Below the pieces are notes generated by a model. The model did not search any database. It worked only from the letters and a program-made list of their open reading frames with translations, and had not been told where the DNA came from. Below, in pieces: positions 24,013 to 32,591 of a stretch of 64,000 nucleotides of DNA (its first letter is position 1; each line of letters opens with the position of its first letter). Source of the stretch: UBA11872 sp965198285 (GTDB lineage Bacteria; Chloroflexota; UBA11872). The stretch is from the NCBI GenBank assembly GCA_965198285.1, contig OZ240251.1:2852001-2916000 (forward strand). Direction: 5' to 3'. Both the position numbers and the translations under genes were made by a program.

Positions 24013-24720
24013 CTAGACGGCGGCTTTCATCTCCCGGTAGGCCGCCAGCATGCGGGTGTTGGCCTCGAGCGTAGTCTCAAGCGCCTGTTCAAGCGAACCC
24101 AGCTGAGCTTCCGGAATGGCGCTTAGCGTGTAGGCGTCAGGTATTTCGGTGAAGGTGCGCATGCCTGCGCAACCAACGGACAGCGTGGCCGATCCGTCGG
24201 CCACCGCGCGCGGCAACGCCGCACACGCCGGCCGGCCGAGGATTGAACCGCCGACTCCGTGCCACTGCGTCGTACCGAGCGACTCTTCCAGCAACATCGC
24301 CTGCCGCGGCGTCGTCCAGATCAGCACGGCGTCGGGAGTCAACGGAAAGTCGGCCAGCGGCCCGTACACCACGCCCCCGGTCGGCGGATCGAAGTGCGGA
24401 ATTTGCGCGACTTCGGCTTCATCGAGATAGGCAATTGCGCACATCTCGCCAACCAGACTCATCAATTCAGCGCTCTTGGCCTCGTCCAGTTCAAAGCCCA
24501 TCACCATGGCCCCAATCGGGCAAGCCATGTGCGACTGGGCATCGGCGAAGAACACACCGCGCTCCGCGCGCCGCCAAAAGGTGCAGGCGGAGGGGACGGC
24601 CGCCGTTGCCACCGCGATTCCTTCTGGAGCCGCTGAAACGCGGGTGAGCGCCACCGGCGGAAAGTCAAGTTCCAACCCGGTCTGCAGCCGTGCTGCTAGG
24701 TCGGCGTAGTCAGTGGTCAT
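24013..24720 (-). CDS. DUF169 family protein
   Basis: A 235-residue protein of the DUF169 family, whose function is not established. It contains a Cys-rich signature: VPSACTFWRRAERGVFFADAQSHMACPIGAMVMG in two conserved blocks and a later SVGCAGMRTFTEIP, with Cys residues that could bind a metal or Fe-S centre. The GPLADFPLTPDAVLIWTTPRQAM stretch is typical. The start at 24720 has GGGGAA about 8 bases upstream. The Nfu-type Fe-S carrier gene lies upstream on the same strand with a 67-base gap, so the two may be cotranscribed, which fits a cluster-binding protein (inference). Confidence 0.85.
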   Translation of the reverse strand: MTTDYADLAARLQTGLELDFPPVALTRVSAAPEGIAVATAAVPSACTFWRRAERGVFFADAQSHMACPIGAMVMGFELDEAKSAELMSLVGEMCAIAYLDEAEVAQIPHFDPPTGGVVYGPLADFPLTPDAVLIWTTPRQAMLLEESLGTTQWHGVGGSILGRPACAALPRAVADGSATLSVGCAGMRTFTEIPDAYTLSAIPEAQLGSLEQALETTLEANTRMLAAYREMKAAV

Positions 24721-24787
24721 GGCATGTTCCCCAGGTCATCTACACAGCGCCCGGCCGGCAGGCTGCGGCCAATTCTCGCCTGGCAGC

Positions 24788-25447
24788 TTACTTCTTGGCG
24801 GCTTCGTAGTAGGGATTCGCTCCCGATGCATGGTCGGTGACGTCGACGACGCGCGTGATCTCGGGCACGCTCTCACGGAGCGCGACTTCGATGCCCTGGG
24901 AAAGGGTGACGCTAGCCATTCCGCAACCCTGACAGCCGCCTGACAGGCGTAGGTAGGCGGTGTCGTCCTCAACGGCAACCAATTCGGCATGCCCGCCATG
25001 CGCCGCGATAGCCGGGTTGATCTGTTGATCCAGCACATGGATCACTCGCTCGGCCACTGGCCCGGTCGGTGGAGCCGTCGCGTGCCCAGCCCCACTTACG
25101 GCCGGGCTGGGACTCTGAGGATTGTGTACAAACAGCCCGCCGCCGCCGGGGGCGTCGGACACGTCAATCGTGGACCCGCGCATCTGGTCCACGCTGCCCG
25201 CCGGAATCACAACCTGCAGACCTTCGGCCGCCGAAACGACGGCATCGCCGGGATCCGCCTCATCGACGGACTTCAGGTACATGTCGTAACTGAATCCAGA
25301 CCCGGAAATCCCCGTGATCTCGACCCACATCCCCAGACGCTCAGGGTTGGGCTTGTCGGAGTGTCCGCGATAGGCGAGCACTAAATCCCTGGCGGCTTCC
25401 GTAACTTGGACCAGCGGCTGATCAGACGCCGTGGTGTCGAAAGTCAT
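24788..25447 (-). CDS. NifU C-terminal-domain Fe-S carrier fused to an IscA-like domain
   Basis: A 219-residue NfuA-like protein. The N-terminal part (about 12-100) resembles an IscA/HesB-type domain without its usual cysteines, with GSGFSYDMYLKSV; a Gly/Pro-rich linker follows; the C-terminal NifU domain (about 135-200) has RVIHVLDQQINPAIAAHGGHAELV and the cluster-binding Cys172-xx-Cys175 (GGCQGCGMAS). Such proteins deliver [4Fe-4S] clusters to target enzymes; lipoyl synthase, encoded 3.5 kb away, is a known type of client. The start at 25447 (MTFDTTAS) has AGGGAA about 7 bases upstream. Divergent from the ATP-grasp gene. Confidence 0.85.
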   Translation of the reverse strand: MTFDTTASDQPLVQVTEAARDLVLAYRGHSDKPNPERLGMWVEITGISGSGFSYDMYLKSVDEADPGDAVVSAAEGLQVVIPAGSVDQMRGSTIDVSDAPGGGGLFVHNPQSPSPAVSGAGHATAPPTGPVAERVIHVLDQQINPAIAAHGGHAELVAVEDDTAYLRLSGGCQGCGMASVTLSQGIEVALRESVPEITRVVDVTDHASGANPYYEAAKK

Positions 25448-25486
25448 CGCGGGTTCCCTGTGGGCGGTAGTACCAAGCTTCACCCC

Positions 25487-25492
25487 TATGAT
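25487..25492 (+). promoter_or_regulatory. -10-like TATGAT six bases before the ATP-grasp start
   Basis: TATGAT fits the TANNNT -10 pattern and ends 6 bases before the GTG at 25499, which would place transcription initiation at or next to the start codon (leaderless mRNA). No convincing -35 box was seen. Confidence 0.45.
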
Positions 25493-25498
25493 AAGGGC

Positions 25499-26722
25499 GT
25501 GGCGCACGTTGTCCTATTGCTTCACAGCGAGAGTTACCGCGCGGCGGACTTTCTGCAGGCCGCGCGACAGCTTGGCGCCGACATCACCGTGGCCTCAGAC
25601 CGACGCAATCCGGTGGCGCCCGACGCCGAAGACGGGGTGCTGGAAGTGCACCTGGCTCAGCCGCATATCGCTGCGGCGGCACTTGTGGAATATGCCAGCG
25701 AAACGGCGGTCGACGCGATCGTCGCCGTCGACGATCAGGGTGTTGCAACTGCAGCGCTGGCCAGCGAACAGCTTGGCCTGGCACACAACCCGCCCGCAGC
25801 CGTGTCCGCAACGCGCAATAAGGCTGATATGCGGCGACGCCTAGAAGCGCACGGCGTTTCCCAGCCCGCATTTCACGTAGCCGAAAGCATCGGCGAGGTG
25901 CACACGGCTGCAAAGCGTCTGGGATTTCCGGTCGTGGTGAAGCCCGTCTCCTTGTCCGCCAGCCAAGGTGTGATTCGGGTCGATCGAGCCGACGACATTC
26001 CGGAAACGTTCAAGCGGATTCAATCGATAACACGAGCACACGGTCGCAGTCCGATCGAACCACTGCTGGTGGAGCGTTTCATCCCGGGCGCTGAAGTGGC
26101 GGTCGAAGGACTGGTTCAGGGCGGGTCACTCGAGATTCTGGCCGTCTTCGACAAGCCCGACCCGCTGGACGGTCCATTCTTCGAGGAAACCATCTATGTC
26201 ACACCGTCCCGCTTGCCACCGAAGGCCCAGGCAGCCATCCGTGACGTCACAGCCGAGGCGGCGAAGGCTCTCGGGCTTTCCGAAGGACCAATTCACGCCG
26301 AACTGCGCGTCAGCGACACACGAGCCTGGCTGCTGGAGATTGCCGCGCGCTCAATCGGGGGACTATGTGCGCGCTCGCTGAGGTTTGGCTTGGGCGTGAG
26401 CCTGGAACAGCTCATCCTGCGGCACGCGCTGGGACTTCCGATTCACGACCTGACCCTGACCGATGTCGCCGCCGGCGTGATGATGCTTCCCATCCCCCGC
26501 GCGGGCCGACTGCGAGCTGTCCGCGGAGTCGACCGAGCCCAGGCGGTCGACGGCGTGGCGGGCGTGGAGATTACGATCGCCCCAGGCCAGGAGCTCATCC
26601 CTTTGCCCGAAGGCAACCGCTACCTTGGATTCGTGTTCGCGCGCGGACGCGAGCCAGGTGCGGTTGAAGCGGCGCTGCGCACGGCACACGCCGAGCTTGT
26701 CTTCGAAATCACGGCAGACTAG
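25499..26722 (+). CDS. ATP-grasp domain ligase of unknown substrate
   Basis: A 407-residue ATP-grasp enzyme, which joins a carboxylate to an amine or thiol through an acyl phosphate. It has a Rossmann-like N-terminal domain (VVLLLHSESYRAADFLQAAR), then ATP-grasp motifs: GFPVVVKPVSLSASQGV (ATP-binding Lys), LLVERFIPGAEVAVEG, and the metal-ligand region AELRVSDTRAWLLEIAARSIGG. The GTG at 25499 is chosen because the fold begins there; upstream starts would run into the divergent Nfu gene's leader. It is followed after 34 bases by the CCAEP-tail radical SAM gene. The substrate cannot be inferred; the pairing suggests a joint pathway. Confidence 0.82.
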   Translation: MAHVVLLLHSESYRAADFLQAARQLGADITVASDRRNPVAPDAEDGVLEVHLAQPHIAAAALVEYASETAVDAIVAVDDQGVATAALASEQLGLAHNPPAAVSATRNKADMRRRLEAHGVSQPAFHVAESIGEVHTAAKRLGFPVVVKPVSLSASQGVIRVDRADDIPETFKRIQSITRAHGRSPIEPLLVERFIPGAEVAVEGLVQGGSLEILAVFDKPDPLDGPFFEETIYVTPSRLPPKAQAAIRDVTAEAAKALGLSEGPIHAELRVSDTRAWLLEIAARSIGGLCARSLRFGLGVSLEQLILRHALGLPIHDLTLTDVAAGVMMLPIPRAGRLRAVRGVDRAQAVDGVAGVEITIAPGQELIPLPEGNRYLGFVFARGREPGAVEAALRTAHAELVFEITAD

Positions 26723-26744
26723 CGCGAAGGTGCGGAAAAACGCC

Positions 26745-26750
26745 TAGGAT
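26745..26750 (+). promoter_or_regulatory. -10-like TAGGAT six bases before the radical SAM start
   Basis: TAGGAT ends 6 bases before the ATG at 26757, the same arrangement as the ATP-grasp gene. There is no Shine-Dalgarno sequence between. Compatible with leaderless transcription. Confidence 0.4.
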
Positions 26751-26756
26751 TGACCG

Positions 26757-28160
26757 ATGCGAGCACTGCTGATCTCGACCTATGAGCTCGGGCACCAGCC
26801 GCTGCATGCCGCATCGGCTTCCGGGGCGTTGTTGGCGGCAGGGCACGAGGTGCGCTGCCTCGACCTCTCGGTCGAGCCGTGGGACGACGCCAGCGTGGCC
26901 TGGGCGGAGGCGATCGCGATCTCGGTTCCCATGCACACCGCCACGCGACTGGCTGAACGCGCGGCGCAGCGCATTCGCCAGGATCATCCCGACACGCCAA
27001 TTGCCTTCTACGGGCTGTACGCCGGCATGGAACACCACCCGGCTGGCGCAGCCGTGGCTGACGCTGAGATTGCCGGGGCTTACGAGCACGGTCTGACCGC
27101 CTGGCTTGGCCAAATGGGTTCACAGTCCGGCACGACCACTCGGAACATCGACCTCAGCCGGCGGCAGAGCCAGGTTCCCGCCCGTCACCTGCTGCCGGAC
27201 ATATCGCGTTACGCACGCCTGGCGCTGGGCGATGACGAGTTGCTGGTGGGCTACACGGAAGCCAGCCGCGGCTGCGTGCACACCTGCCGGCACTGTCCGG
27301 TCCCGATCGTCTACGACGGGCGAATCCGGATCATCGATCAGGACGTCGTGCTGGCCGACATCGACCAGCTGGTCGAGGCCGGCGCTCGCCACATTACGTT
27401 TGCGGATCCGGATTTTCTCAACGGCGTACGCCACTCGGAGCGCGTGGTGCGGGCCATGCACGCCCGGCATCCGCACGTGACGTTCGACGTGACGACCAAG
27501 GTGGAGCACATCCTGGAGCACGCCCACGTGTGGCCGGAGTTCTCGGCCGCCGGCTGTCTGTTTGTCGTCTCAGCGTTCGAGTCCGTGAACGACAATATCC
27601 TGCGACTATTGGATAAGGGTCACACGGCAATCGAGGCTGCTCTGGCCGTGGGGCAGTTGCGCCGGCACGGCATTGAAATACGTCCCTCGTGGATGCCATT
27701 CACCCCGTGGACGACGCCAGCGGACGTGCTGGCGATTATGGAGTTCGTGCGGGATCACGACCTCGTGCCCAACGTTGATCCCGTCCAGTACACGATCCGG
27801 TTGCTGGTTCCCCAGGGATCCCTGCTGCTGGACCTGCCCGAGATGATTCCTCACCTCGGCGGCTACGACGAAGAGCGGCTGACCCATCGCTGGCGCGGGG
27901 CCGATCCGCGGTCCGACGTGCTTCAGGAAACTCTGGCGGGAATCGTTGAGCGCGGGGTGGGCGAGGAGACTCCAGACACCGTCATGTTCCGAGAGTTGTG
28001 GACGGCCGTCCGCGCCGAGGCGCCTGAGGCGCCTGCCGGGCCGCCGCCACGCCTGACCGGTACGGTCCCCGCGGTCCGGCCGCGGCTTACCGAACCGTGG
28101 TTCTGTTGCGCCGAACCTACGGACATGCAATTCAGCCCGCTGGAAGAAATCCCGGCCTAG
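26757..28160 (+). CDS. CCAEP-tail radical SAM protein
   Basis: A 467-residue protein with a B12-binding-like N-terminal domain (about 1-115, lacking the DxHxxG cobalamin motif), a radical SAM domain with Cys173-xxx-Cys177-xx-Cys180 (SRGCVHTCRHCPV) and a C-terminal tail ending in WFCCAEP (Cys450-Cys451-Ala-Glu-Pro). This tail defines a known but functionally unassigned family in which some members carry selenocysteine (CUAEP) in place of the first Cys; here both codons are TGT and TGC, so it is the all-Cys form. The paired Cys suggests redox or metal chemistry. It follows an ATP-grasp gene and precedes lipB-lipA. Function unknown. Confidence 0.85.
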   Translation: MRALLISTYELGHQPLHAASASGALLAAGHEVRCLDLSVEPWDDASVAWAEAIAISVPMHTATRLAERAAQRIRQDHPDTPIAFYGLYAGMEHHPAGAAVADAEIAGAYEHGLTAWLGQMGSQSGTTTRNIDLSRRQSQVPARHLLPDISRYARLALGDDELLVGYTEASRGCVHTCRHCPVPIVYDGRIRIIDQDVVLADIDQLVEAGARHITFADPDFLNGVRHSERVVRAMHARHPHVTFDVTTKVEHILEHAHVWPEFSAAGCLFVVSAFESVNDNILRLLDKGHTAIEAALAVGQLRRHGIEIRPSWMPFTPWTTPADVLAIMEFVRDHDLVPNVDPVQYTIRLLVPQGSLLLDLPEMIPHLGGYDEERLTHRWRGADPRSDVLQETLAGIVERGVGEETPDTVMFRELWTAVRAEAPEAPAGPPPRLTGTVPAVRPRLTEPWFCCAEPTDMQFSPLEEIPA

Positions 28161-28200
28161 CTGCGTGCGAATCTTGATGGAGCTACACGGCAGCCGCCAG

Positions 28201-28206
28201 TAGAGT
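28201..28206 (+). promoter_or_regulatory. -10-like TAGAGT just before lipB
   Basis: TAGAGT ends 5 bases before a GTG (28212) and 8 bases before the ATG (28215) of lipB; no ribosome-binding site is visible. The flanking GCCAGTAGAGTGAC closely resembles GCCAGTAGAATGAC at 11515-11528, upstream of the secreted nuclease gene. Confidence 0.4.
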
Positions 28207-28214
28207 GACTTGTG

Positions 28215-28901
28215 ATGTCAATCTCGCCAGTCCACCTGCATGACTTGGGATGCATGTCGTACCGGGACGCGCTGGACTGGCAACAGCGGACTGCGGCAGC
28301 GGTGCGCACCGAGTCGTCAGCCGACGCGCTGGCGCTGCTGGAGCACCCGGCGGTCTACACGATGGGCGCCCGCGGCGGGCAGGACCACATGTTGCTAAGC
28401 AATGACGACCTGCGTGGTCGGGGCGCCGAGCTCGTAATGACGGATCGAGGCGGCGACATTACTTTTCACGGCCCCGGCCAGCTGGTGCTCTACGCGATCA
28501 TTAACTTGCGGCGGCGCATGCTGCGCCCAGTTGACCACGTGCGTCGGCTGGAGCGCACAATCGTGGAAACGCTGGCGGCCTTTGACGTGCACGGTCGAAC
28601 GGTCAAGGGACGGCCCGGCGTCTGGATCGGTCCACGTAAGATCGCGGCGCTCGGCGTCTCCGTACGCGGTGGCGTCACCATGCACGGTGCGGCCCTTAAC
28701 GTCGCGAACGATCTGGCGTGGTTCAACGCCATCGTGCCGTGCGGACTGCACGGACTTGGGGTCACATCCATGAAACGCGAACTGGTCGACGCGCCGCCGA
28801 TGAGCGACGTTATGGACGCCGCCGCGTCCGCGTTCGCCGACGCCTTTGAAGCGGACGTGCAGCCGGCGGCACTCACCATGGAGCCCGCGCATGGCCACTG
28901 A
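28215..28901 (+). CDS. lipB: Octanoyl-[acyl carrier protein] transferase
   Basis: A 228-residue lipoyl(octanoyl) transferase that moves octanoate from acyl carrier protein to the lipoyl domains of 2-oxoacid dehydrogenases. Signature blocks are DRGGDITFHGPGQLVLY, GRPGVWIG, KIAALGVSV with catalytic Lys142, MHGAALNV and the active-site Cys176 (IVPCGLHGLGVTSM). The start may be ATG 28215 or the GTG 3 bases upstream. It overlaps lipA by 11 bases and heads the lipB-lipA-aceE-aceF-lpd run. Confidence 0.95.
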   Translation: MSISPVHLHDLGCMSYRDALDWQQRTAAAVRTESSADALALLEHPAVYTMGARGGQDHMLLSNDDLRGRGAELVMTDRGGDITFHGPGQLVLYAIINLRRRMLRPVDHVRRLERTIVETLAAFDVHGRTVKGRPGVWIGPRKIAALGVSVRGGVTMHGAALNVANDLAWFNAIVPCGLHGLGVTSMKRELVDAPPMSDVMDAAASAFADAFEADVQPAALTMEPAHGH

Positions 28902-29790
28902 GGTTCGGGTTGCCCGACCGTCCTGGCTGCGTGCCCGCGTCCCCGGCGGCGAGCGCTTCGACAGCCTGCGAGACCTTGTCCGCTCCGAGCGCCTGCACAC
29001 CGTCTGCGAGGAGGCGCGCTGCCCCAACATCGGCGAGTGTTGGAACGCGGGCGAGGCCACGTTCATGATCCTGGGCGACACCTGCACCCGCGCCTGCGGC
29101 TTCTGCGCCGTCACCTCGGGACGGCCTGGAGCGCTAGACCCGCTCGAGCCGTTCCGGGTTGCACAGGCGGTCGCGCAGATGGACCTCGATTACTGCGTGA
29201 TCACCTCCGTAAACCGAGACGACGAGCCCGATGGCGGCGCGGCGATATTTGCCGGCTGCATCCGGGCCATTCGCCATCGGACGCCCAATGTCGAAGTCGA
29301 AGTTCTCATCCCGGATTTCCAGGGCAACTGGGACGCGCTGGCAACCGTCGTTCGGGCCAGGCCGGTCGTTCTGAATCACAACATCGAAACGGTGCCGCGG
29401 CTCTATCCGCGGGCACGCCCCAAGGCGATCTACACCCAGTCCCTCGAACTGCTGCAGCGGGTCAAAGCTATCGATCCGACTATGGTCACGAAGTCCGGGA
29501 TCATGCTCGGCCTGGGGGAAACGCGGGACGAGCTGGCCACAACGATCGCCGACTTGCGCAACCACGATTGCGACTTGCTCACCATCGGGCAATACCTGCG
29601 TCCATCGCGCAAACACCTGCCGATCGTCCGCTACTACAGTCCCGACGAGTTCGATGAGTTGGCGGACGAGGCGCGGAGCCTGGGCTTTGCGCACGTGGAA
29701 GCCGGACCGCTGGTGCGAAGTTCGTACCATGCGGGGGAACAGGCCCGCGCGGCCCGAGAGAAAGCGGCCGGCCAGAGTCGCGCACGGTAG
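28891..29790 (+). CDS. lipA: Lipoyl synthase
   Basis: A 299-residue radical SAM enzyme that inserts two sulfurs into protein-bound octanoate to make lipoate. It carries the auxiliary [4Fe-4S] cluster motif Cys39, Cys44, Cys50 (CEEARCPNIGEC), the radical SAM motif Cys65-xxx-Cys69-xx-Cys72 (CTRACGFC) and the C-terminal RSSYHA (residues 276-281) whose Ser ligates the auxiliary cluster. The ATG at 28891 lies within the end of lipB; the earlier in-frame start at 28846 would precede the conserved N-terminus. Confidence 0.96.
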   Translation: MATEVRVARPSWLRARVPGGERFDSLRDLVRSERLHTVCEEARCPNIGECWNAGEATFMILGDTCTRACGFCAVTSGRPGALDPLEPFRVAQAVAQMDLDYCVITSVNRDDEPDGGAAIFAGCIRAIRHRTPNVEVEVLIPDFQGNWDALATVVRARPVVLNHNIETVPRLYPRARPKAIYTQSLELLQRVKAIDPTMVTKSGIMLGLGETRDELATTIADLRNHDCDLLTIGQYLRPSRKHLPIVRYYSPDEFDELADEARSLGFAHVEAGPLVRSSYHAGEQARAAREKAAGQSRAR

Positions 29791-29852
29791 ACAAGTCCAT
29801 GCGCGAATCCGGCCCGGGGCGCTAGGCTCGGACCGGTCGGGATATCGACTGC

Positions 29853-32561
29853 GTGAGGTGCGGCGCCATCGCAACCATCGACGTCAACGGACAGGCTGAC
29901 GACTCCGCAATCGAGTCCCTGGAAACCCAGGACTGGCTGGACTCACTCGACGACGTTTACGTCCTGCGCGGACCGGAACGCGTCACCGGTCTACTGCGCG
30001 AGCTGCAAGTCCACGCCCAGCGCGACGGCATCTCACTACCCGTAACGTCGCGGACTCCCTACGTCAACACCATTCCGCCGGAGCGGCAGCCCGACTATCC
30101 GGGCGATCGAGAAATCGAGCGAACGATCAAGAGCATCATTCGCTGGAACGCCATGGCAATGGTGGTGGAGGCCAACGGAAAGTCGGATGGCATCGGCGGC
30201 CACATCTCCACCTATGCGTCGGCGGCCACGTTGTATGAGGTGGGGTTCAACCACTTCTTTCGAGGACCCAATCACCCGGACGGCGCCGACATCGTGTACT
30301 TCCAGGGGCACGCCTCGCCCGGGATGTATGCGCGCGCGTACGTCGAGGGTCGGTTGTCCCCCGCGCGGCTGCATAACTTCCGGCGCGAGCTGGCGGACGG
30401 CGGCGGTCTGTCGTCGTATCCGCACCCCTGGCTCATGCCCGACTTCTGGCAGTTTCCCACCGTTTCAATGGGCCTTGGGCCGCTCATGTCAATCTATCAA
30501 GCCCGGTTTATGCAGTATCTGGCCGACCGCAGCCTACGCCCGGACACGGGTCGCCGCGTTTGGGCTTTTTTGGGCGACGGGGAGTTCGACTCACCGGAGG
30601 CCAGCGGGGCGATCTCGCTGGCGGCTCGCGAGTGTCTGGACAACCTGACCTGGGTCGTGAACTGCAACCTGCAGCGCCTGGACGGGCCTGTGCGGGGGAA
30701 TGGCAGCGTCGTCCAGGAGCTGGAGGGCCTGTTCCGAGGCGCCGGTTGGAATGTCATCAAGGTGCTCTGGGGCAGCGACTTCGACGAGCTATTCGCCAAC
30801 GACTCTGAGGGAATCCTGGCCAAGCGAGCCACCGAGGTGGTAGATGGCGAGTACCAGAAGTACTCAGTCGCCGGCGGCGCGCACATCCGCGAGAACTTCT
30901 ATGGCGTGGAACCGCGCCTGCTCGCAATGGTGGCCGACCGGAGCGACGACGATCTTTGGCGCATGCGGCTGGGCGGCCATGATCCGACTAAGGTTTACGC
31001 CGCCTATCACGCGGCTGTGCGCCACAAGGGTGCGCCCACGGTTGTTCTGGCGCGCACCATCAAGGGCTACGGGCTGGGCGAGGCCGGCGAAGGTCGAAAC
31101 ATCACGCACCAGCAAAAGAAACTCAATGAGGACGAATTGCTCACCTTCCGCGACCGGTTTCACATTCCCTTATCGGACACCGAGGTTATTAAGGCGCCGC
31201 TGTACCGACCGACTCCCGATAGCCCGGAAGGTCGCTATGTCGCCGAGCGGCTGCGCGCGATGGGCGGTCACCTGCCCACCCGCCAAGCGTCCTACGCGCC
31301 GATCACGCCGCCGAGCGAAGCGGCCTACGCGGAGTTCTCAGACGGCACGGGACAGCGCCAAGCCTCCACCACCATGGTGTTTGTACGTCTGCTGGCCAGG
31401 CTGCTGCGAGACCCCGAGATTGGTCGCCTGATCGTGCCGATCGTGCCCGACGAGGCGCGGACCTTTGGGATGGAGGCGCTCTTCCGCCAGGTCGGTATTT
31501 ACTCCCACGTAGGACAGCTCTACGAGCCGGTCGACTCCGATACCCTGCTCTTCTACAAGGAATCGACCGACGGTCAGATCCTCGAAGAGGGGATAACCGA
31601 AGCCGGATCGCTGGCCTCGTTCATTGCTGCGGGCACGGCCTACGCAAGCCACGGGCTGCCGATGATTCCCTTCTACATCTACTACTCGATGTTCGGCTAT
31701 CAGCGCGTTGGCGACCTGGTGTGGGCGGCGGCGGACAGTCGAACGCGCGGCTTTCTGGTCGGCGGCACGGCCGGGCGAACTACGCTGGCCGGCGAGGGCC
31801 TTCAGCACCAGGACGGCCATAGCCACCTCCTGTTTTCGGCGGTGCCCAACTGCCGAGCCTACGACCCCGCGTTCGCTTTTGAGGTGGCGACGCTCGTACG
31901 CGACGGCATCCGACGCATGTACGCGGATGGCGAGGACAGCTTCGTGTACATGACGGTCGGCAACGAGAGCTACTCGCACCCGCCCAAACCCGATGAGCCC
32001 GACGTTGACGAGGGCATCCTGCGAGGGATGTATCGGTTCCGCCGGTCGGATGTTGCGCAGCCTCGCGCCCGCGCCCAACTGCTGGGCAGCGGGGCAATCC
32101 TGAACGAGGCGATCGAGGCTCAGGAGATCCTGAGTGAAAAATATGGCGTCGCCGCCGATGTGTGGTCGGTGACCAGCTACACCGAATTACGACGCGATGC
32201 CCTGGATGTCGAGCGCTGGAACATGCTGCATCCGCACGCGGCGCCGCGGATCCCGTATCTGACGCGCAAGCTCCGAGGCCTACCCGGCGTTGTCGTCGCC
32301 GCGTCGGATTATGTCAAGACGATGTCGGACGCTATCTCCAAGTGGATACCCCAGCCGCTGGTTTCACTGGGGACCGATGGGTTCGGCCGTAGCGAGTCGC
32401 GCGAGGCCCTGCGCGACTTCTTCGAGGTGGATGCCCGGTACGTTACGCTGGCGACGCTGTATGCGCTGGCGCGCGAAGGCGAACTCGATCGGGAAATCGT
32501 CTCCGAAGCCCTCGAGGACCTGGGGATCGACCCGGCCAAAGCCAACCCCCGGCTCGCCTGA
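29853..32561 (+). CDS. aceE: Pyruvate dehydrogenase E1 component, homodimeric type
   Basis: A 902-residue thiamine-diphosphate enzyme that decarboxylates pyruvate and acetylates the lipoyl groups of E2. By memory it matches E. coli AceE along its full length, for example YVNTIPPERQPDYPG, FNHFFRGPNHPDGAD, SSYPHPWLMPDFWQFPTVSM, the TPP-binding GDGEFDSPEA (from Gly241) to VVNCNLQRLDGP, and FGRSESREALRDFFEVDA. The GTG start at 29853 is a reasonable choice but the first about 25 residues are not conserved. It lies in one run with lipBA upstream and aceF-lpd downstream, so the whole complex and its lipoylation are encoded together. Confidence 0.95.
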   Translation: MRCGAIATIDVNGQADDSAIESLETQDWLDSLDDVYVLRGPERVTGLLRELQVHAQRDGISLPVTSRTPYVNTIPPERQPDYPGDREIERTIKSIIRWNAMAMVVEANGKSDGIGGHISTYASAATLYEVGFNHFFRGPNHPDGADIVYFQGHASPGMYARAYVEGRLSPARLHNFRRELADGGGLSSYPHPWLMPDFWQFPTVSMGLGPLMSIYQARFMQYLADRSLRPDTGRRVWAFLGDGEFDSPEASGAISLAARECLDNLTWVVNCNLQRLDGPVRGNGSVVQELEGLFRGAGWNVIKVLWGSDFDELFANDSEGILAKRATEVVDGEYQKYSVAGGAHIRENFYGVEPRLLAMVADRSDDDLWRMRLGGHDPTKVYAAYHAAVRHKGAPTVVLARTIKGYGLGEAGEGRNITHQQKKLNEDELLTFRDRFHIPLSDTEVIKAPLYRPTPDSPEGRYVAERLRAMGGHLPTRQASYAPITPPSEAAYAEFSDGTGQRQASTTMVFVRLLARLLRDPEIGRLIVPIVPDEARTFGMEALFRQVGIYSHVGQLYEPVDSDTLLFYKESTDGQILEEGITEAGSLASFIAAGTAYASHGLPMIPFYIYYSMFGYQRVGDLVWAAADSRTRGFLVGGTAGRTTLAGEGLQHQDGHSHLLFSAVPNCRAYDPAFAFEVATLVRDGIRRMYADGEDSFVYMTVGNESYSHPPKPDEPDVDEGILRGMYRFRRSDVAQPRARAQLLGSGAILNEAIEAQEILSEKYGVAADVWSVTSYTELRRDALDVERWNMLHPHAAPRIPYLTRKLRGLPGVVVAASDYVKTMSDAISKWIPQPLVSLGTDGFGRSESREALRDFFEVDARYVTLATLYALAREGELDREIVSEALEDLGIDPAKANPRLA

Positions 32562-32591
32562 CGCCCGCGCCACCGCCGCGACGGAACCGGC

